Assembly: GCA_902728285.1 (NCBI GenBank)
Contig: CACVBU010001235.1
Coordinates: 124,001-188,000, forward strand
Source of the DNA: Clytia hemisphaerica
Taxonomy: Eukaryota; Cnidaria; Hydrozoa; Leptothecata; Clytiidae
Length of the DNA: 64,000 bases
Reading direction: 5' to 3'
The first letter of the stretch is position 1. The number at the start of each line of letters is the position of its first letter. Position numbers and translations under genes: made by a program. Shown piece after piece: positions 42,732 through 54,100 of the stretch. The notes under the pieces are model-generated. The model had not been told where the DNA came from, searched no databases, and saw only the letters and a list, made by a program, of their open reading frames with translations.

Positions 42732-45471
42732 GTAAGTTCCTTTTAAGACGTTGGTACAATACAACATGCTCCATCCCACCAACCTGAAACTCTTTCTCGT
42801 GTCTCCACCCCATTTTTCTTTCTACTAATAAAAGATAGAGCTCACTTTTGTCCCAGAGACAAAATCGGCGTGTTTTTCGGGTATTTCCCTCACTTTTTGT
42901 CACATGAAACAAAAAAGAAGCCCTGGGACACGCATTTTTTTGTTTTGATGGGATGGAACATGTTGTCATACCATTTAGCGTATCTCCTACCATTTGATTA
43001 CACATCATTTTTAAACAACAGATAGAACTACTTTCTCCCCAGCGCCACACGAGCACAAATTGTGAGAAATTCTTATTCTGCTTTGTCAGCATAGAGACGC
43101 CTTAAATAAAGAATAAGATAATATCTCATTATGCGCCAAAAGCAAGCATCATTGCTGTATAGTGGAGAATAAGTATTTAATCCATGATTTTAAGGGCTAC
43201 GCTATACTATACAATATATTGTCAGGCAATACATTGATGATATATCGCTGAATGCCGGCAATATATTGAAAAGGCGTCCTCAATATATTGTCAGGTTGAT
43301 TTGCAATTTTCCAACAATATAGGGGGATTGTTTACAGTAGGAAAATTCCTTTTTATAATAGAGCACCTGTTATTTACTTCGTACATTTTTTTATGGTCCA
43401 AAAACGATATTGTCAAATATTGTTTGTCAATATATTGTTTAGTGTAAGTAGCCCTTTAGGTTGTTCCCACAACATCCGCAGATACGAAACTCTCTGTAAT
43501 CCAAACTATAATATTCATCCAATTTCATGCTCAATTTTCAGGTTACCAGAGAAAATCATTGAAATCACGTGTAACCATGGTGACGAGTCATCATGTTTCA
43601 GTTCATTTGGTGAATGTGTACAAAAACATCGATTCGTAACCGTCCTCAAGAAAACTGGCAAATGCATCAAATTATTGAATTCACCAAACATTTGGGTGGA
43701 TGAGTGGATACTACATGACGAACTTGTTGGAGCTTCTTGTCAATGTGAATTAAACAGTTTGAATTTCCTTAAGGGGTAAGTGTGATTTCATGATACACGT
43801 TTTTTTATAAGAACGAACTATATAGAAGCATAAGGCTTCGATGGCTAAAATATTAAGAACAAGTTAAGAACATTTTAAGACTTTGTCGTTTCTGAACACC
43901 CAATTTCTTAGACTGGCACGCCAGTCGAGTTGGAACGGTATCACACGGGAAAAGTGAGCATAGGAGCCAGGTAAGCGTAGGAAGAAATTTTGTCGGCGGC
44001 AAAGGTTCTCATCAACTTTTTCTAGTTCCCCTACGCAGCTCATATTCCAACAAACGCCCACCGCCTTTATGTTCCCACCCTCTGACATGATTGATTAACA
44101 GACTAGTTTGCTGGTCTACCAATTTCTAAATAAAAAAAAAAACTCAAAAAGTTAAGAACATCCCAAGGCTTGAAAGTTTTTTAGATGTTTTTAAAAAACG
44201 TAAAAGTAATAAATAATTATAATTATAAATAAATAATTTCTCAATTCTAATCTGATTAATTTTTCGCGAGATTTAAGGGCTCTGACCATAGTCCGAAAAT
44301 TGATTTTGGTATTTGAACATGAAAGTTATATTTCAGGTTCCTTAATACTTTTAACAAAGAATTGCCTTTATAAATTGCTTTTTAATCAAATCCCTTAAGA
44401 ATAATTAAGAATTTAATTGCAAAAATGACGTTATGAACTTTAAAAAGATGTTAATAATATGTTGCATCACCCTCTTTTACAAAAAGTGCTTAGTTTTAAT
44501 GGGTAATTAACTTTTTTGTTTCAAAATTTCTTTACACTGTCCGCAAAGAATTGAACTATTTTAAATTTTGCGGAAAATTTTTCTAAAAAGATGTATCAAA
44601 AGTTATGACTGTATTTTTAAGCAAAATCCAGATGAAAAATTGATGAAAAACCACTATTTTGAAGATTTTGAGACAAAGAAGCATTTACAAAAATTTTCCG
44701 CAAAAATATTTATTGTTCGGTAAAAGATACACATTCTACTGTGAAAATTTTTTCAAAATGTTTCTTCTTCGCCGAAACTTATCACTTCAAAGTTGAAATA
44801 CTCTTCCTCGCAAAAGTCTTCATTTTCTTCCTCATCAAATTTTTTCAATGCAATTTTTGAATTTTCAGATTCAGGAATAGTTTCTCTAACAGAAAATGTA
44901 TAACATGCCATAGTTTTGTTGGTTACATCAGTCAGAAAACACATTTTAAACACGGCAATTATGAAAAATTCACTATGGTCAGAGCCCTTAATTTAACAAG
45001 TCAAAAAGATCGCGGCGAAGTTCTTTGGATTTATTTTCGCGAAGCAGCGTTTTGTAAGATTTTGCACAGATTTAATTTCAAAATAGATAAAGTTCTTACG
45101 TTCTTGACGTTTCGATTCATGGTGGAACAACTTCAGAATGATTGTGGTGGATTCAATTTCGTTAATGAGCTGAATATCCTTGAAAGTTGTTTTCTCATCG
45201 AAAGTAAAAACCTCGTGAAAATTAATCCAAGTTTACCAATTTATTATTGGTGACTTTGACTTTTTATCCCAACTATTTCAAATGTAATTTTCACTGACTT
45301 CCAGCAAGTGCATTTTCATTTCTGTTAGTTTTTTTCTGGAAAATAAAAGTTTCATGTGCAATTAATCGAATTAGTACGTTACAAGGAGGAGGGTGTATAA
45401 AATGTAAACGAATTTCAAAATGCATTTATTTCTTAAAAATATATTTTCATTCCAGGAAACGTCGTAAATAG
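42037..45471 (+). CDS. Secreted cystine-knot cytokine-like protein (three exons)
   Basis: Joining 42037-42731, 43542-43775 and 45456-45471 gives 314 residues in one continuous frame. The ATG at 42037 was chosen because it starts a signal peptide (MMMKFYAVLLVLQYLATRTE); the frame is also open upstream. A helical, charged pro-region (about 23-200) precedes a Cys-rich C-terminus with Cys at 204, 220, 223, 242, 250, 257, 273, 298 and 300. The layout LPEKIIEITC, CVQKHRFVTVLKK and finally VGASCQC resembles cystine-knot ligands such as IL-17, Trunk/PTTH and Spätzle/NGF. The pattern x-P-x-x-I-x-E-x-x-C ... VL ... C ... VG-x-x-C-x-C sits closest to IL-17 or Trunk/PTTH. It should act outside the cell as a disulphide-linked, perhaps dimeric, ligand. 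The protein ends GKRRK. The family assignment is uncertain. Confidence 0.7.
42750..42980. mobile_element. Small TIR element in intron 1
   Basis: CAACATGCTCCATCCCA (42762) is inverted as TGGGATGGAACATGTTG (ending 42965), and the match extends outwards through TGGTA/TACCA. No coding capacity. It begins about 20 bases from the donor site. Confidence 0.65.
43010..43105 (+). repeat. Dispersed repeat in intron 1 (copy at 48280)
   Basis: Shares TCTGCTTTGTCAGCATAGAG and GAGCACAAATTTTGAGAA-type sequence with 48280-48372. Confidence 0.65.
43192..43459. mobile_element. AGGGCTAC-ended TIR element in intron 1
   Basis: The left end AGGGCTACGCTATACTATAC and the right end GTGTAAGTAGCCCT are imperfect inverses, each next to TA. 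The palindrome CAATATATTG occurs repeatedly inside (near 43218, 43269, 43291 and 43430). It ends about 80 bases before exon 2. Confidence 0.6.
43542..43775 (+). CDS. Cytokine-like gene, exon 2 (cystine-knot core)
   Basis: Bounded by the acceptor TCAATTTTCAG and the donor GTAAGT. It encodes seven of the nine C-terminal cysteines, including the terminal CQC. In-frame joining on both sides supports the model. Confidence 0.75.
44277..44987. mobile_element. GGGCTCTGACC-ended TIR element in intron 2
   Basis: TTAAGGGCTCTGACCATAGT is exactly inverted as ACTATGGTCAGAGCCCTTAA. TA or TTAA borders each end. The orientation TTAA-GGG is opposite to the usual piggyBac TTAA-CCC, so a TA-inserting family is also possible. 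The open frames at 44753-44953 (-) and 44975-45253 (+) lie in or across this element and are not supported as genes. Confidence 0.75.
45456..45471 (+). CDS. Cytokine-like gene, exon 3
   Basis: The acceptor TTTTCATTCCAG is followed by a Gly codon completed across the junction, then KRRK and TAG. A five-residue terminal exon is short but the frame and splice site fit; otherwise the protein would stop at a TAA directly after Gly310. Confidence 0.6.
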
Positions 45472-46285
45472 GTTGCAAATGTTGATGAACAACCTTCAGG
45501 ACGAACCACTTGGACACAATGCAAGGAAAAAGTCGCCTTTGAAATGCATTAAGAAGAGTCTTTAAAAAACAAAACCTACCCTCTATAAGTGACTTTTAAG
45601 CAATATTTTCTCGAGTTCTATAAAAATCTAAAAGAAAACCCTTACACTTTTTAATCGGAACTAGAAATGAGAATTCAGATCTTCTTCTTTTGACCAATTT
45701 GATTTCACTTCCTCAAAGTACCCGAATATTAAGAAAAATCATTCAAAATTACTTCAAAGAGGGTAACACTTCACAAATATTTTTGCAAAAAACAAAGGGA
45801 AGGAAAAGCTCTATATAGTGTTTTATATAAGATATCTGTGGTAATACTTGAGAAAAACACCCTGTCTCACAGTCCCGGAGGAATTTTTTTCCTCAGTGGG
45901 GATGAAAATTCCTATCGAAAACCCAACGAGGTAGAAATTGAAAGACAATACAACACAAACGATGGAGTACTTTCAACTTGACAAGCTCCATGCAATGAAA
46001 AAAAATGCTAGAATATGAAAATGCTTCAAAGTTTGATTCTTGACATATTGACCTTATTTTGAATACTATACGCTCTATATAACGCTATATTAAATATTTT
46101 TGAGTATATATAATAATTTTATAAGCATTTTTTGTTGAAAGTTATATTTACACGGTCTTGTATACACATTTGTTAAAAGAAACTATTGGGTTATAAATAT
46201 TTCGTCTCTCAACTTAAAAACGTGCTAAAATACTTTTAAAATCTAGGACGGTCATGTATGAAAAAGAAAATTAAAAATTCACATA
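45472..46285. other. Intergenic; holds one TIR-family end
   Basis: 45856-45945 matches the left end of the AACACCC family (AACACCCTGTCTCACAGTCC and CAGTGGGGATGAAAATTCC) without a partner end. The rest is AT-rich with nothing recognised. Confidence 0.5.
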
Positions 46286-46398
46286 CCGTATTACTTCGAA
46301 TAAATGCTCCGGGCGTTATTAGATTCTTTTTGATTTTGGGAGGGGCGTTTATTTGAGGAGGCCTTTAAAAGAAGGGGTGTTTATTCGAAGTAATACGA
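46286..46398. mobile_element. Short TIR element, CGTATTACTTCGAATAAA
   Basis: CCGTATTACTTCGAATAAA and TTTATTCGAAGTAATACG are inverses about 75 bases apart, next to TA on each side. The interior has GGCGTTTATTTGAGG. Miniature element, non-coding. Confidence 0.75.
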
Positions 46399-47248
46399 TA
46401 ATCATTTGATTATAGACCCTAAATTAAAGGTTCTTCATTATATTACAGTGTACATTGCTGAGATTGATAATTAATCTGTTTCCTAGTCCTTCAGGCCCTG
46501 GAATGTTATCCAATCAATTTTAATGTTAAAACTTAAAGTTTAAAATTATATTGTAAAGATAATCTAAAATGACAGTACTACTAACTATGATAATAACGAA
46601 AAATAATAACCATCATGTTTTGCTTTTGTTTTGTACAACTTATTTACAGAATAAATACCTCTTACGTTTATTTCTTACATATACTTGTACGACAAGGGAA
46701 AGGTTGAATACTAGACTAGATCGGTGACAGGATTTGTATTGACAAGACCTTAGGAACGACTTATCCATTAAATAGAGAAAAGACTGCAGTAAGCTCTCAC
46801 TAAAGCTGGAACGAAAACCCACATTTATTCAAATCACAGATTTGATTTATATGGAACGTATTTTATTATGCTATATTATGAGTTTCAAGCTTGACAATAG
46901 GACTGAGATTTAGTAAGAAATTTTAGAAAGCTTCAAATAAACGAGAGAATTGGCCTTCGATAGAACTTTGGTAAAAAATAACTGCGGATTTTTTCGAAAT
47001 AGTACCAGTTTGACTACTTGTGTTGTTTCATGGCTTTGCTATCTAATCTAGTAAAAAATACTCAAGAGACTTGAAAATGACCAGATCCGCAGATATTAGC
47101 CAAAGGACCACCTTCTAAACAATTAATTTTTCAATGACGTTCAACAACGTATTGAGGTCGCCTCTTGATCCTCCTCTTGCCCCGTCGTTTCAAAAAACGG
47201 TCGCGATTTTTCTAGAAATAGAAGAAGCAATACAAATAAATGTAGACA
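46399..47248. other. Intergenic, nothing recognised
   Basis: AT-rich. A minus-strand open frame at 46640-46822 lies where a last exon of the ALMS-motif gene might be, but no splice site or motif supports it. Confidence 0.35.
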
Positions 47249-47530
47249 AGGGTGTTTGTCTCACAGCCCCGGTGAAACTTTTTTCCTCAGCTGGATTAAA
47301 AATTCCGATTGAAATCTAAATGGGGATAGAAATGCTATTGTTCAAAGGTTAAAAAAACCAGTGGGGATGGTTTTGGAATTTTCAAACATTTAATTTCGAG
47401 TGGGGATAAAATATAAGTTAATTTCCCAGTGGAGCTAAAATTCCAGGGTATTTTCCTACCGGAGACGAAATTTTTGCCAGATTTTCCAGCGGGTCTGGGG
47501 TACCAGCGGGTCTGTGACGCAGGGGTGTTT
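47249..47530. mobile_element. AACACCC-family TIR element
   Basis: Starts GGGTGTTTGTCTCACAGCCC and ends GGGTCTGTGACGCAGGGGTG. Several CAGTGGGGAT and GAGTGGGGATAAAA words recur inside. Confidence 0.7.
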
Positions 47531-47882
47531 TAGATATCTAGTTCAGTGATCAAAGCAAAGTTTTTCTATTTTTCTGAGACGGAAAAAGGATTGGGACAAG
47601 GTCTTTATAACTCAAGTGCGTTATACGATCATTCGATTAATTTAAATCTCAGGTAGCATGAATTAGACGACAGTGGTGCAGATAGAACAGAATTAAAAAG
47701 CATAACAAGCCCTTTTTCATTTGCCAAAGTTGCCAAACCGGAAAATAAAAATGTGTTTTGAAAACACTTCATCTCAGAATAAGACATTCTTGTAAAATAG
47801 ATGCTGGGTTATCCCCCTGTATGTATCGAAAGATAGCCAGCACACAGCGATATTGCAATACCAATCATGACGTTCGTATAGT

Positions 47883-48044
47883 GTTATTCTTGATATTCAT
47901 AACGTAATCATTTAAACGGTAACACAAGAAAAACACCGGGCGTTCGCCACAAGTTTCATTGTTTAAATTCAAAACTGGTGGCAAACGCCCGCTGTCTTTC
48001 GGGTGTTTCTGTATAAAAGATTACGCCATGAATATCAAGAATAG
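47883..48044. mobile_element. Foldback element at the 3' end of the ALMS-motif gene
   Basis: TTATTCTTGATATTCATAAC and its inverse ATGAATATCAAGAATAG bound two arms of about 65-70 bases that also share AACACC...GGGCGTT...GCCAC. Only about 30 bases separate the arms. The right edge overlaps the last read-through codons of the ALMS-motif gene. Confidence 0.7.
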
Positions 48045-48197
48045 CGAACGTTGACAAAATAGGATTGACATACCATATCATACTGTTTCATTTTCATTCG
48101 ATTTCTTCGTAAATCTTGAACGCGTTGTTCTTCAAGGAGCTGGTAATTGCTTCGCGCCGTGCTCCCAGGTGATCGTCTGGTGCTCATTGACGTTGTT
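48035..48197 (-). CDS. ALMS-motif gene, exon 7 (terminal basic helix)
   Basis: The acceptor TTTTTCAATCAG joins a split Arg codon. It reads TTSMSTRRSPGSTARS, then the basic NYQLL...MKQYDM helix. ATG is followed by GTATGTC, a good donor at 48073, so splicing to a further exon is possible. Without splicing the frame adds 12 residues and stops at 48035-48037, inside a foldback element. Confidence 0.6.
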
Positions 48198-51100
48198 CTG
48201 ATTGAAAAATATATTACAACAAGTTAAAGGACACCATATAAAATATTCCCTCCCAATTGCTTACACAGCATTTTTTTAACAAAAGAGAGAACAACTCCCG
48301 CACCGTGTGAGCACAAATTTTGAGAAGTTCTTGTATTTTTTCTGCTTTGTCAGCATAGAGGCGCGCCTTCTCTCTATATGCAACAATTTTTGTACGTAGT
48401 ATTTGTAAACTTATTTAAAAACAGTGTTTCGCAGTAGATTGTTTCAAATTGTTTTGAAAAAATCCTTACAATTTTTGTACGTAGTATTTGTAAACTTATT
48501 TAAAAACAGTGTTTCGCAGTAGATTGTTTCAAATTGTTTTGAAAAAATCCTTACCACCGCTCGCTTTGGATGATATCCTCTCTCTTACTTAGATGGCAAT
48601 TTTGAGTTTACAAAAATATATAAGAAAATATATTTGAATTTCCTTTTTACCTTGAAGTCTTACTCTTTCTAGTAGATCTTCCTCGACTCCGCTCCGTTTC
48701 CGTTCGATTTGATGCCAAACGATCTATATAAAAATTAGACTTTCAAAATGAAGGTTGGGACAGGCTCTAGATCAGTATTTTTCGATATATTTTTTGACTC
48801 AGATTGTTACTAATTTGTTCTTAGGTTTTATTTAAAAACTTTATGCCTTTCCTATTGTTTTTTCTAACACTCCCTTTTCACAGACCCGGTAGGATTTTTC
48901 AGCCAGTGGGGATAAAAATAACGGACTGTAACTCGATGGGGATTGATATTCTCATATTTTTTATGGCTGGCGATTTCAATTTTTTTGTTTTCAATTCAGA
49001 ATATTCATTGGGGATGGGAAAAAAAGCAACATATTTTGTAGTGAGAATTGGTTTATTTGATTATTTTCAGTGGGGACAAAAATTGAAGTATTATTTTCCC
49101 CCAGGACGATATTTTGGGCAATTTTTCCAGTGGAAAGGGTTCCCAGTGGGTCTGTGAGAAGGGGGGTTTTCTAAAAGGAATGTATCTACCATACGAAAAA
49201 AAAAGTCAATAAAAAATTAAAACGGGGCTTGTAGCAAAGAGATATAGATGGTCTTTTAAAAGAGTCCTCCCTCCACGGACAGTGCAATAACTAACGAATT
49301 TGTGCTCCTTATATACTACCTGCGGTTTTGTAGAGTTCCGCGATTCAGACAAACTCTATCCTCCCAAACTCAAAAGATAATGCCAATAGCAAGTTTTAAA
49401 GCTTTCAAGATTTCATGCCAGACAGAAAGTCTATTTTACAGAGATTCTACAGTGGAACCTCTAATTAGCGGACACCATCGGGGAAAGAGGTTAGTGTCCG
49501 CTAATTAGAAGTGTCCACCTTTTCCGTGATTAATGATTTCATTAGCCCACCTAAATTCATTGAATGGGTCAAGGGAAAACTGGAAATTTGTAGAAATAAT
49601 TTGAATAATAAGACTAATAAGTGCTTGAAATAAAAATATCTAAAAAAAGTTTTTTCGATTTTGGACGTCTGTGACCCGTTTGATATTCAATGTCCGCTAA
49701 TTGGAGAGCTAAAATAGGGGTTTTGGCCATTTCGTGCGAAAAAATTTGTCCGCTAATCAGAGGGTCCGCTAATTGAGTGTCCGCCTTTTAGAAACTTTTT
49801 TATGAGGATTTGACTAGGAAACGGCCGGGGAAAATGAAATTGTCCGCTAATCAGAGGTGTCCGCCTTTTAGAGTGTCCGTTAATTAGAGGTTTTACTGTA
49901 CAATTATGGATTTTAAAAAACACAGGAGTTTAATACGGTAAAAATGTAGGAAACTCTTGCCCCCATTTGCAATGTTCAGTGTGCACCGTTCATTCACCGG
50001 GAATTTGCTTTCGTCCTACAATTTATGTCCATGATTCCAGGAACCCTACTTTTAAATTAATTCTTCGACCCTTATTTTAGAGATATCTACATAAACTTCA
50101 TAATTCATTCCCTAAGCTGCGAAAAACTCTGGTACATAGTAAGCTAAGGGAGTTATCCATCTGAAATGTACAAAGCGATACCTTGTGGCCTTTCGACAGC
50201 AATATTACCATCCAGGTAATTCCCCTTTCCATTGAATACAGGACCATGTTTTCCTTGTTGATAAACATCTCGAAACTCTTGAAGACGTGTCTCAGAACTA
50301 CGTATAAACTTCTTTTTGCGTCTACGAAACGCATCTTGCAAGGTGAGCCGTGGTTCTTGTCTAGATACAAAAGTTCATAAATAAACTTGATGGTTGCCTG
50401 CTTGGTTCTTAATTAGTTCAACTAAACATCTGTGTAAAGCAGATGATATAAAGCGGACACCTGTTTAGGAGGGACACTCTCCTTTGCAAAGGGACCGGAC
50501 TTACGCTATCCTTCAAAGGCTCGGTAAATATTCAAGCCAATTTAGTTGGAACATATTTCGAAGTAATAATGTAATTTGCCGAATTATCAAATCAGTGTTT
50601 TAAAAGAAGATTTGAATGTTAAGTGGACTTTTGGAAAAATAGCCGTAAGTACGAAATGCTTTTAGGTCAAACTCTCACTTAAAGTGGCCTCTTTTGCGCA
50701 TTTTAGTCAACATTTACCCGGGCGGTCACTCAGTCACTTACCTTTTTTCTTGTCTTCTCAGCTGTTTCTCTAAAGTATCAGAATAAAGTGAACCAAGCTC
50801 AGGAATTTTGCAAAGAGGTATAACATCACTATTATCAGAACGTACTGATTGAAACCATGCTGTGTAGGGAATATCTTTATTCTTACTACCACTACCACTT
50901 CCACTGCTGCTAGACGTCCATGAACGATTTCCTTTCGATGGTGAATGCAATCCAACTAAAAATATTGGTTAAGATTTCAGTTTTCAAATTACATCTATGT
51001 CAAATTAAATTATCTCGATGATAAATAAACAAGATACCAGGGCCAAGTAAAATCGAAAATGTTTTTTTTTACAATAAAATATACTTGAAATGAAAGAAAA

Positions 51101-54100
51101 CTATTTTCAAGTCATCTCTATGTCAGATTACAATATCTTAATGATTCCAGAAAGGCAAGGGATGGAAGAAAGTATTACAACTACAGTTTAGGACAAATTG
51201 AGAACTCCAAAACAATATCTAAATAATGATTTTTGATTTTTGTTAAAATTTTTGGACGATATTTCTGAAATGTGCGGCTGCTCGAATACCTAGTTCTTTA
51301 TTTGTTGTCATATTTTACAAAGTTTTAGCCTAACGTTTTCATTACCTGTTCGTTGCTGTTTCTTTTTGTCCAATGAATCGCCTTCAGATTCGATAATGTA
51401 TGGAGATGTTTGTGTCCATGTCTGTAAAGTCAGTGGTTCTTCTTTGACCTTTTTCTTTCTGTTGGCGTCAAATTCAGAAGCGGTCGGTGTCGGGAAATTC
51501 GTTCCGATTTCGCGTCGCTGACACACCGGACAGAGGTTTGTACTAGTCGGCGCTTTTCCAGGTTTCTGTTCGGGTGACGGTCTTGGGACAGCACGTGTTT
51601 TGTCACGAGTGTTTGAGATATCAGTTAAACTTTGTCGCGGTGTGTGTGCTTCACAGTACGATATCGCCGACGTGTCAGTGTCATCTGTTAGTGACGCCAC
51701 ATGTCGGCGTCGGAGGGAACGTTCTTTTAAAAGTTTTGAGACGACTTCAAGTTTCTTTAGTAACGGGCTTTTCTCGTTATTCGTGATCGTATCACGGTAA
51801 GATCTCTCAAAAGATTCCCATAGTTGATTCAAACTTGCGTTTTTCAAATTCTTCCGTCGTTCTTCGTGTTTGCTTCGATCAGAGTCTGTCGTTTCATTGC
51901 CCACATAACTCGAATCTGAATTCAAATGTGCTAAAGATTTCGGGTAGACGCGAGATCGTTTAGGTAAGGTTTTAGGTGTTGGGTGATCATCTTCATGTCT
52001 TGAGCTGGAGTATTCCAGATGGTTATTGTTCTCGTTTGAAGACAAACGAGAGTAAGATAGAGGAGGGACTTCTTCACTATCTTGCTTCACCCTTGGTCGG
52101 ACGGGCGAATCAGGAACGTGATGAGCTGACTCTGGTGTATCTATGTTTCGGTATGCAGACAACGTCATGTCTTTTGATGGACTATGTTTGTGCGAGCTTC
52201 TTTTCGCAGTATCGGCATGAATGCTTAAACTCAAATGCGAAACTTCTGATGCAGGGGCAATTTCACTTTTCTTTGATGTTGTTAAGTTTGAGTAAGAAGC
52301 CTCTGATACAGGTTCTAATGGACTTCTGGTGGTTGTAGATTTACTGCTTTTCGACACAGGCTTGATTGAACTTCTTTTCGGTGTATGAGAATGAAGGTTC
52401 TCTTCTTGAACATGTCTACGTGAGCTTTGTTTCGTTGGTGCAGTTTGAGAATGGAGGCTCTGGTAAGACGCTTCTGAAGGAGGATAGTTGTGATTTTTCT
52501 TGGAAACTGGAGTATTGGTGAATTCAGACACATCTGATACGCTTCGTTTAGATGCAGCATTGGTGGTCAGGCTCAAATGTGACACTTCTGATTGTGGATC
52601 TAAAGATGCTGTCTCTGCTCTTTGAGAGCCTTCAGAAACGTAAACTTTGAATGGATCTGTAGGTTGTTTAGAATGTCGATGATGCAAATGAGCCACACTT
52701 TTAACCATTCGTTTACGGTTTGTGCTACCAGGACTTGTTGAATCTTTCATATCGTAGATTCCTTTGGTGGATGGTCTACCAGAAGCACCAAGGTTTGGAG
52801 TAGAGGTTGAATTCATCATACGATGGTGCAATGGAAAGTGATTTCTGTTATTGATGATCTTTTCTGGTGACAAAACTTCTTTGATCGGCTCCAAACTTGA
52901 AGTATGGCTTGTCGAAGTAGTTTTAGATATTGATGATCGACGTCGAGCCGATGCTTCTTGAGAAAGTTCGCTAATCAATAACTCCCCTTCTGAATGTTCG
53001 TCATTGCTTGGTGATTGGTTTCTTCCACCAAAAGTGGTGTTGCCAACGATGGAATTAGCCTCTGTAACGTCCACTATGGAAGCTGATGCTATATCTTGTT
53101 CTGTGAGGTTATCAGGTGATGGAAGATTTTGTTGAAAAGAATTTTTTGAAGTCATGCTTTTACCAAACTGCATTGATTCGTTATTGGTTGACACACTCAT
53201 TGAAAGTTTGGAATGTGCAGTCTCATTAAATCCCTGGTCACTGTGGTTAGTTTCATTGTTGGTGTAAGAGAGTTTAGCATGTTGTAAATCTTTCAAGAAT
53301 CGTTCAGTTTGTTTGTAAGCCGGTCCCAGAAGCTTGGTAACGGGTGTTTCATTTGAGAATCGACTTGCTACGAAATGTCCTTCGGATGATGAGCTGAATT
53401 CTGATTTTTTACCAGAAGTTGAGCTCAATCCAGACAAAGCTCCGGTGGAGTAGGATTGTTGTAAAGAAGGGTCTTGAGTGTGACTCAGCTTTTTGTTGGT
53501 AGGTTGTTGTTGGTGTTTAGGATCTGGTAATGATTGAGTGTAAGATAGTTCTTGGATATCACTATCTGTTGTCGTCTTGGATTTGATGGAAAGCTTTGAC
53601 ATTGTATCGGTTATGTCATCGTGTTGGTGATTTGTTGAATGTGTTGGTGATGAAAAATCAGATGTTGAACGACCAAACGATCTTTGTTGGGTGTGATGAG
53701 AAGTTTGTTGAAAGTGATTGGAGTTCTGTTGGATGTGATGAGAATTTCGTTCAATATCGTTTGAGTTTTGGGTTGAGCGTTTTTGTTTGAAGTTGATACG
53801 ATACTGTTGAACTTGGTATGGAGAATAAGTATCGGGCAACTCTTGTTGACTTATATCTGCGTTTTGGTGGCTTTGACAAGGCTTCTGAGGTTGCTGAACT
53901 TGAGGTAAATCATATTGACTTGGGAAGCTTTCAGGATCCATGCGAAACGCTGAGTGACTTGCAGCTCCAAGTTCGATTTGAGGAACATTTTGGTGAGTTT
54001 GATGGGATCCTTGTTGCATAGAATGTTGAAATTGTTGAGAGCTTCGCTGGGTGTGATTGGAATTCTGTTGGATGTGATGAGAATTTCGTTCAATATCGTT

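Noticed and set aside
44753..45253. Acidic minus-strand frame and a 92-codon plus-strand frame
   Set aside because: They lie in or across the end of a TIR element within an intron and have no recognisable domain.
46640..46822. Possible last exon of the ALMS-motif gene
   Set aside because: Basic C-terminus is suggestive, but no acceptor in the right phase and no match to the expected motif end.
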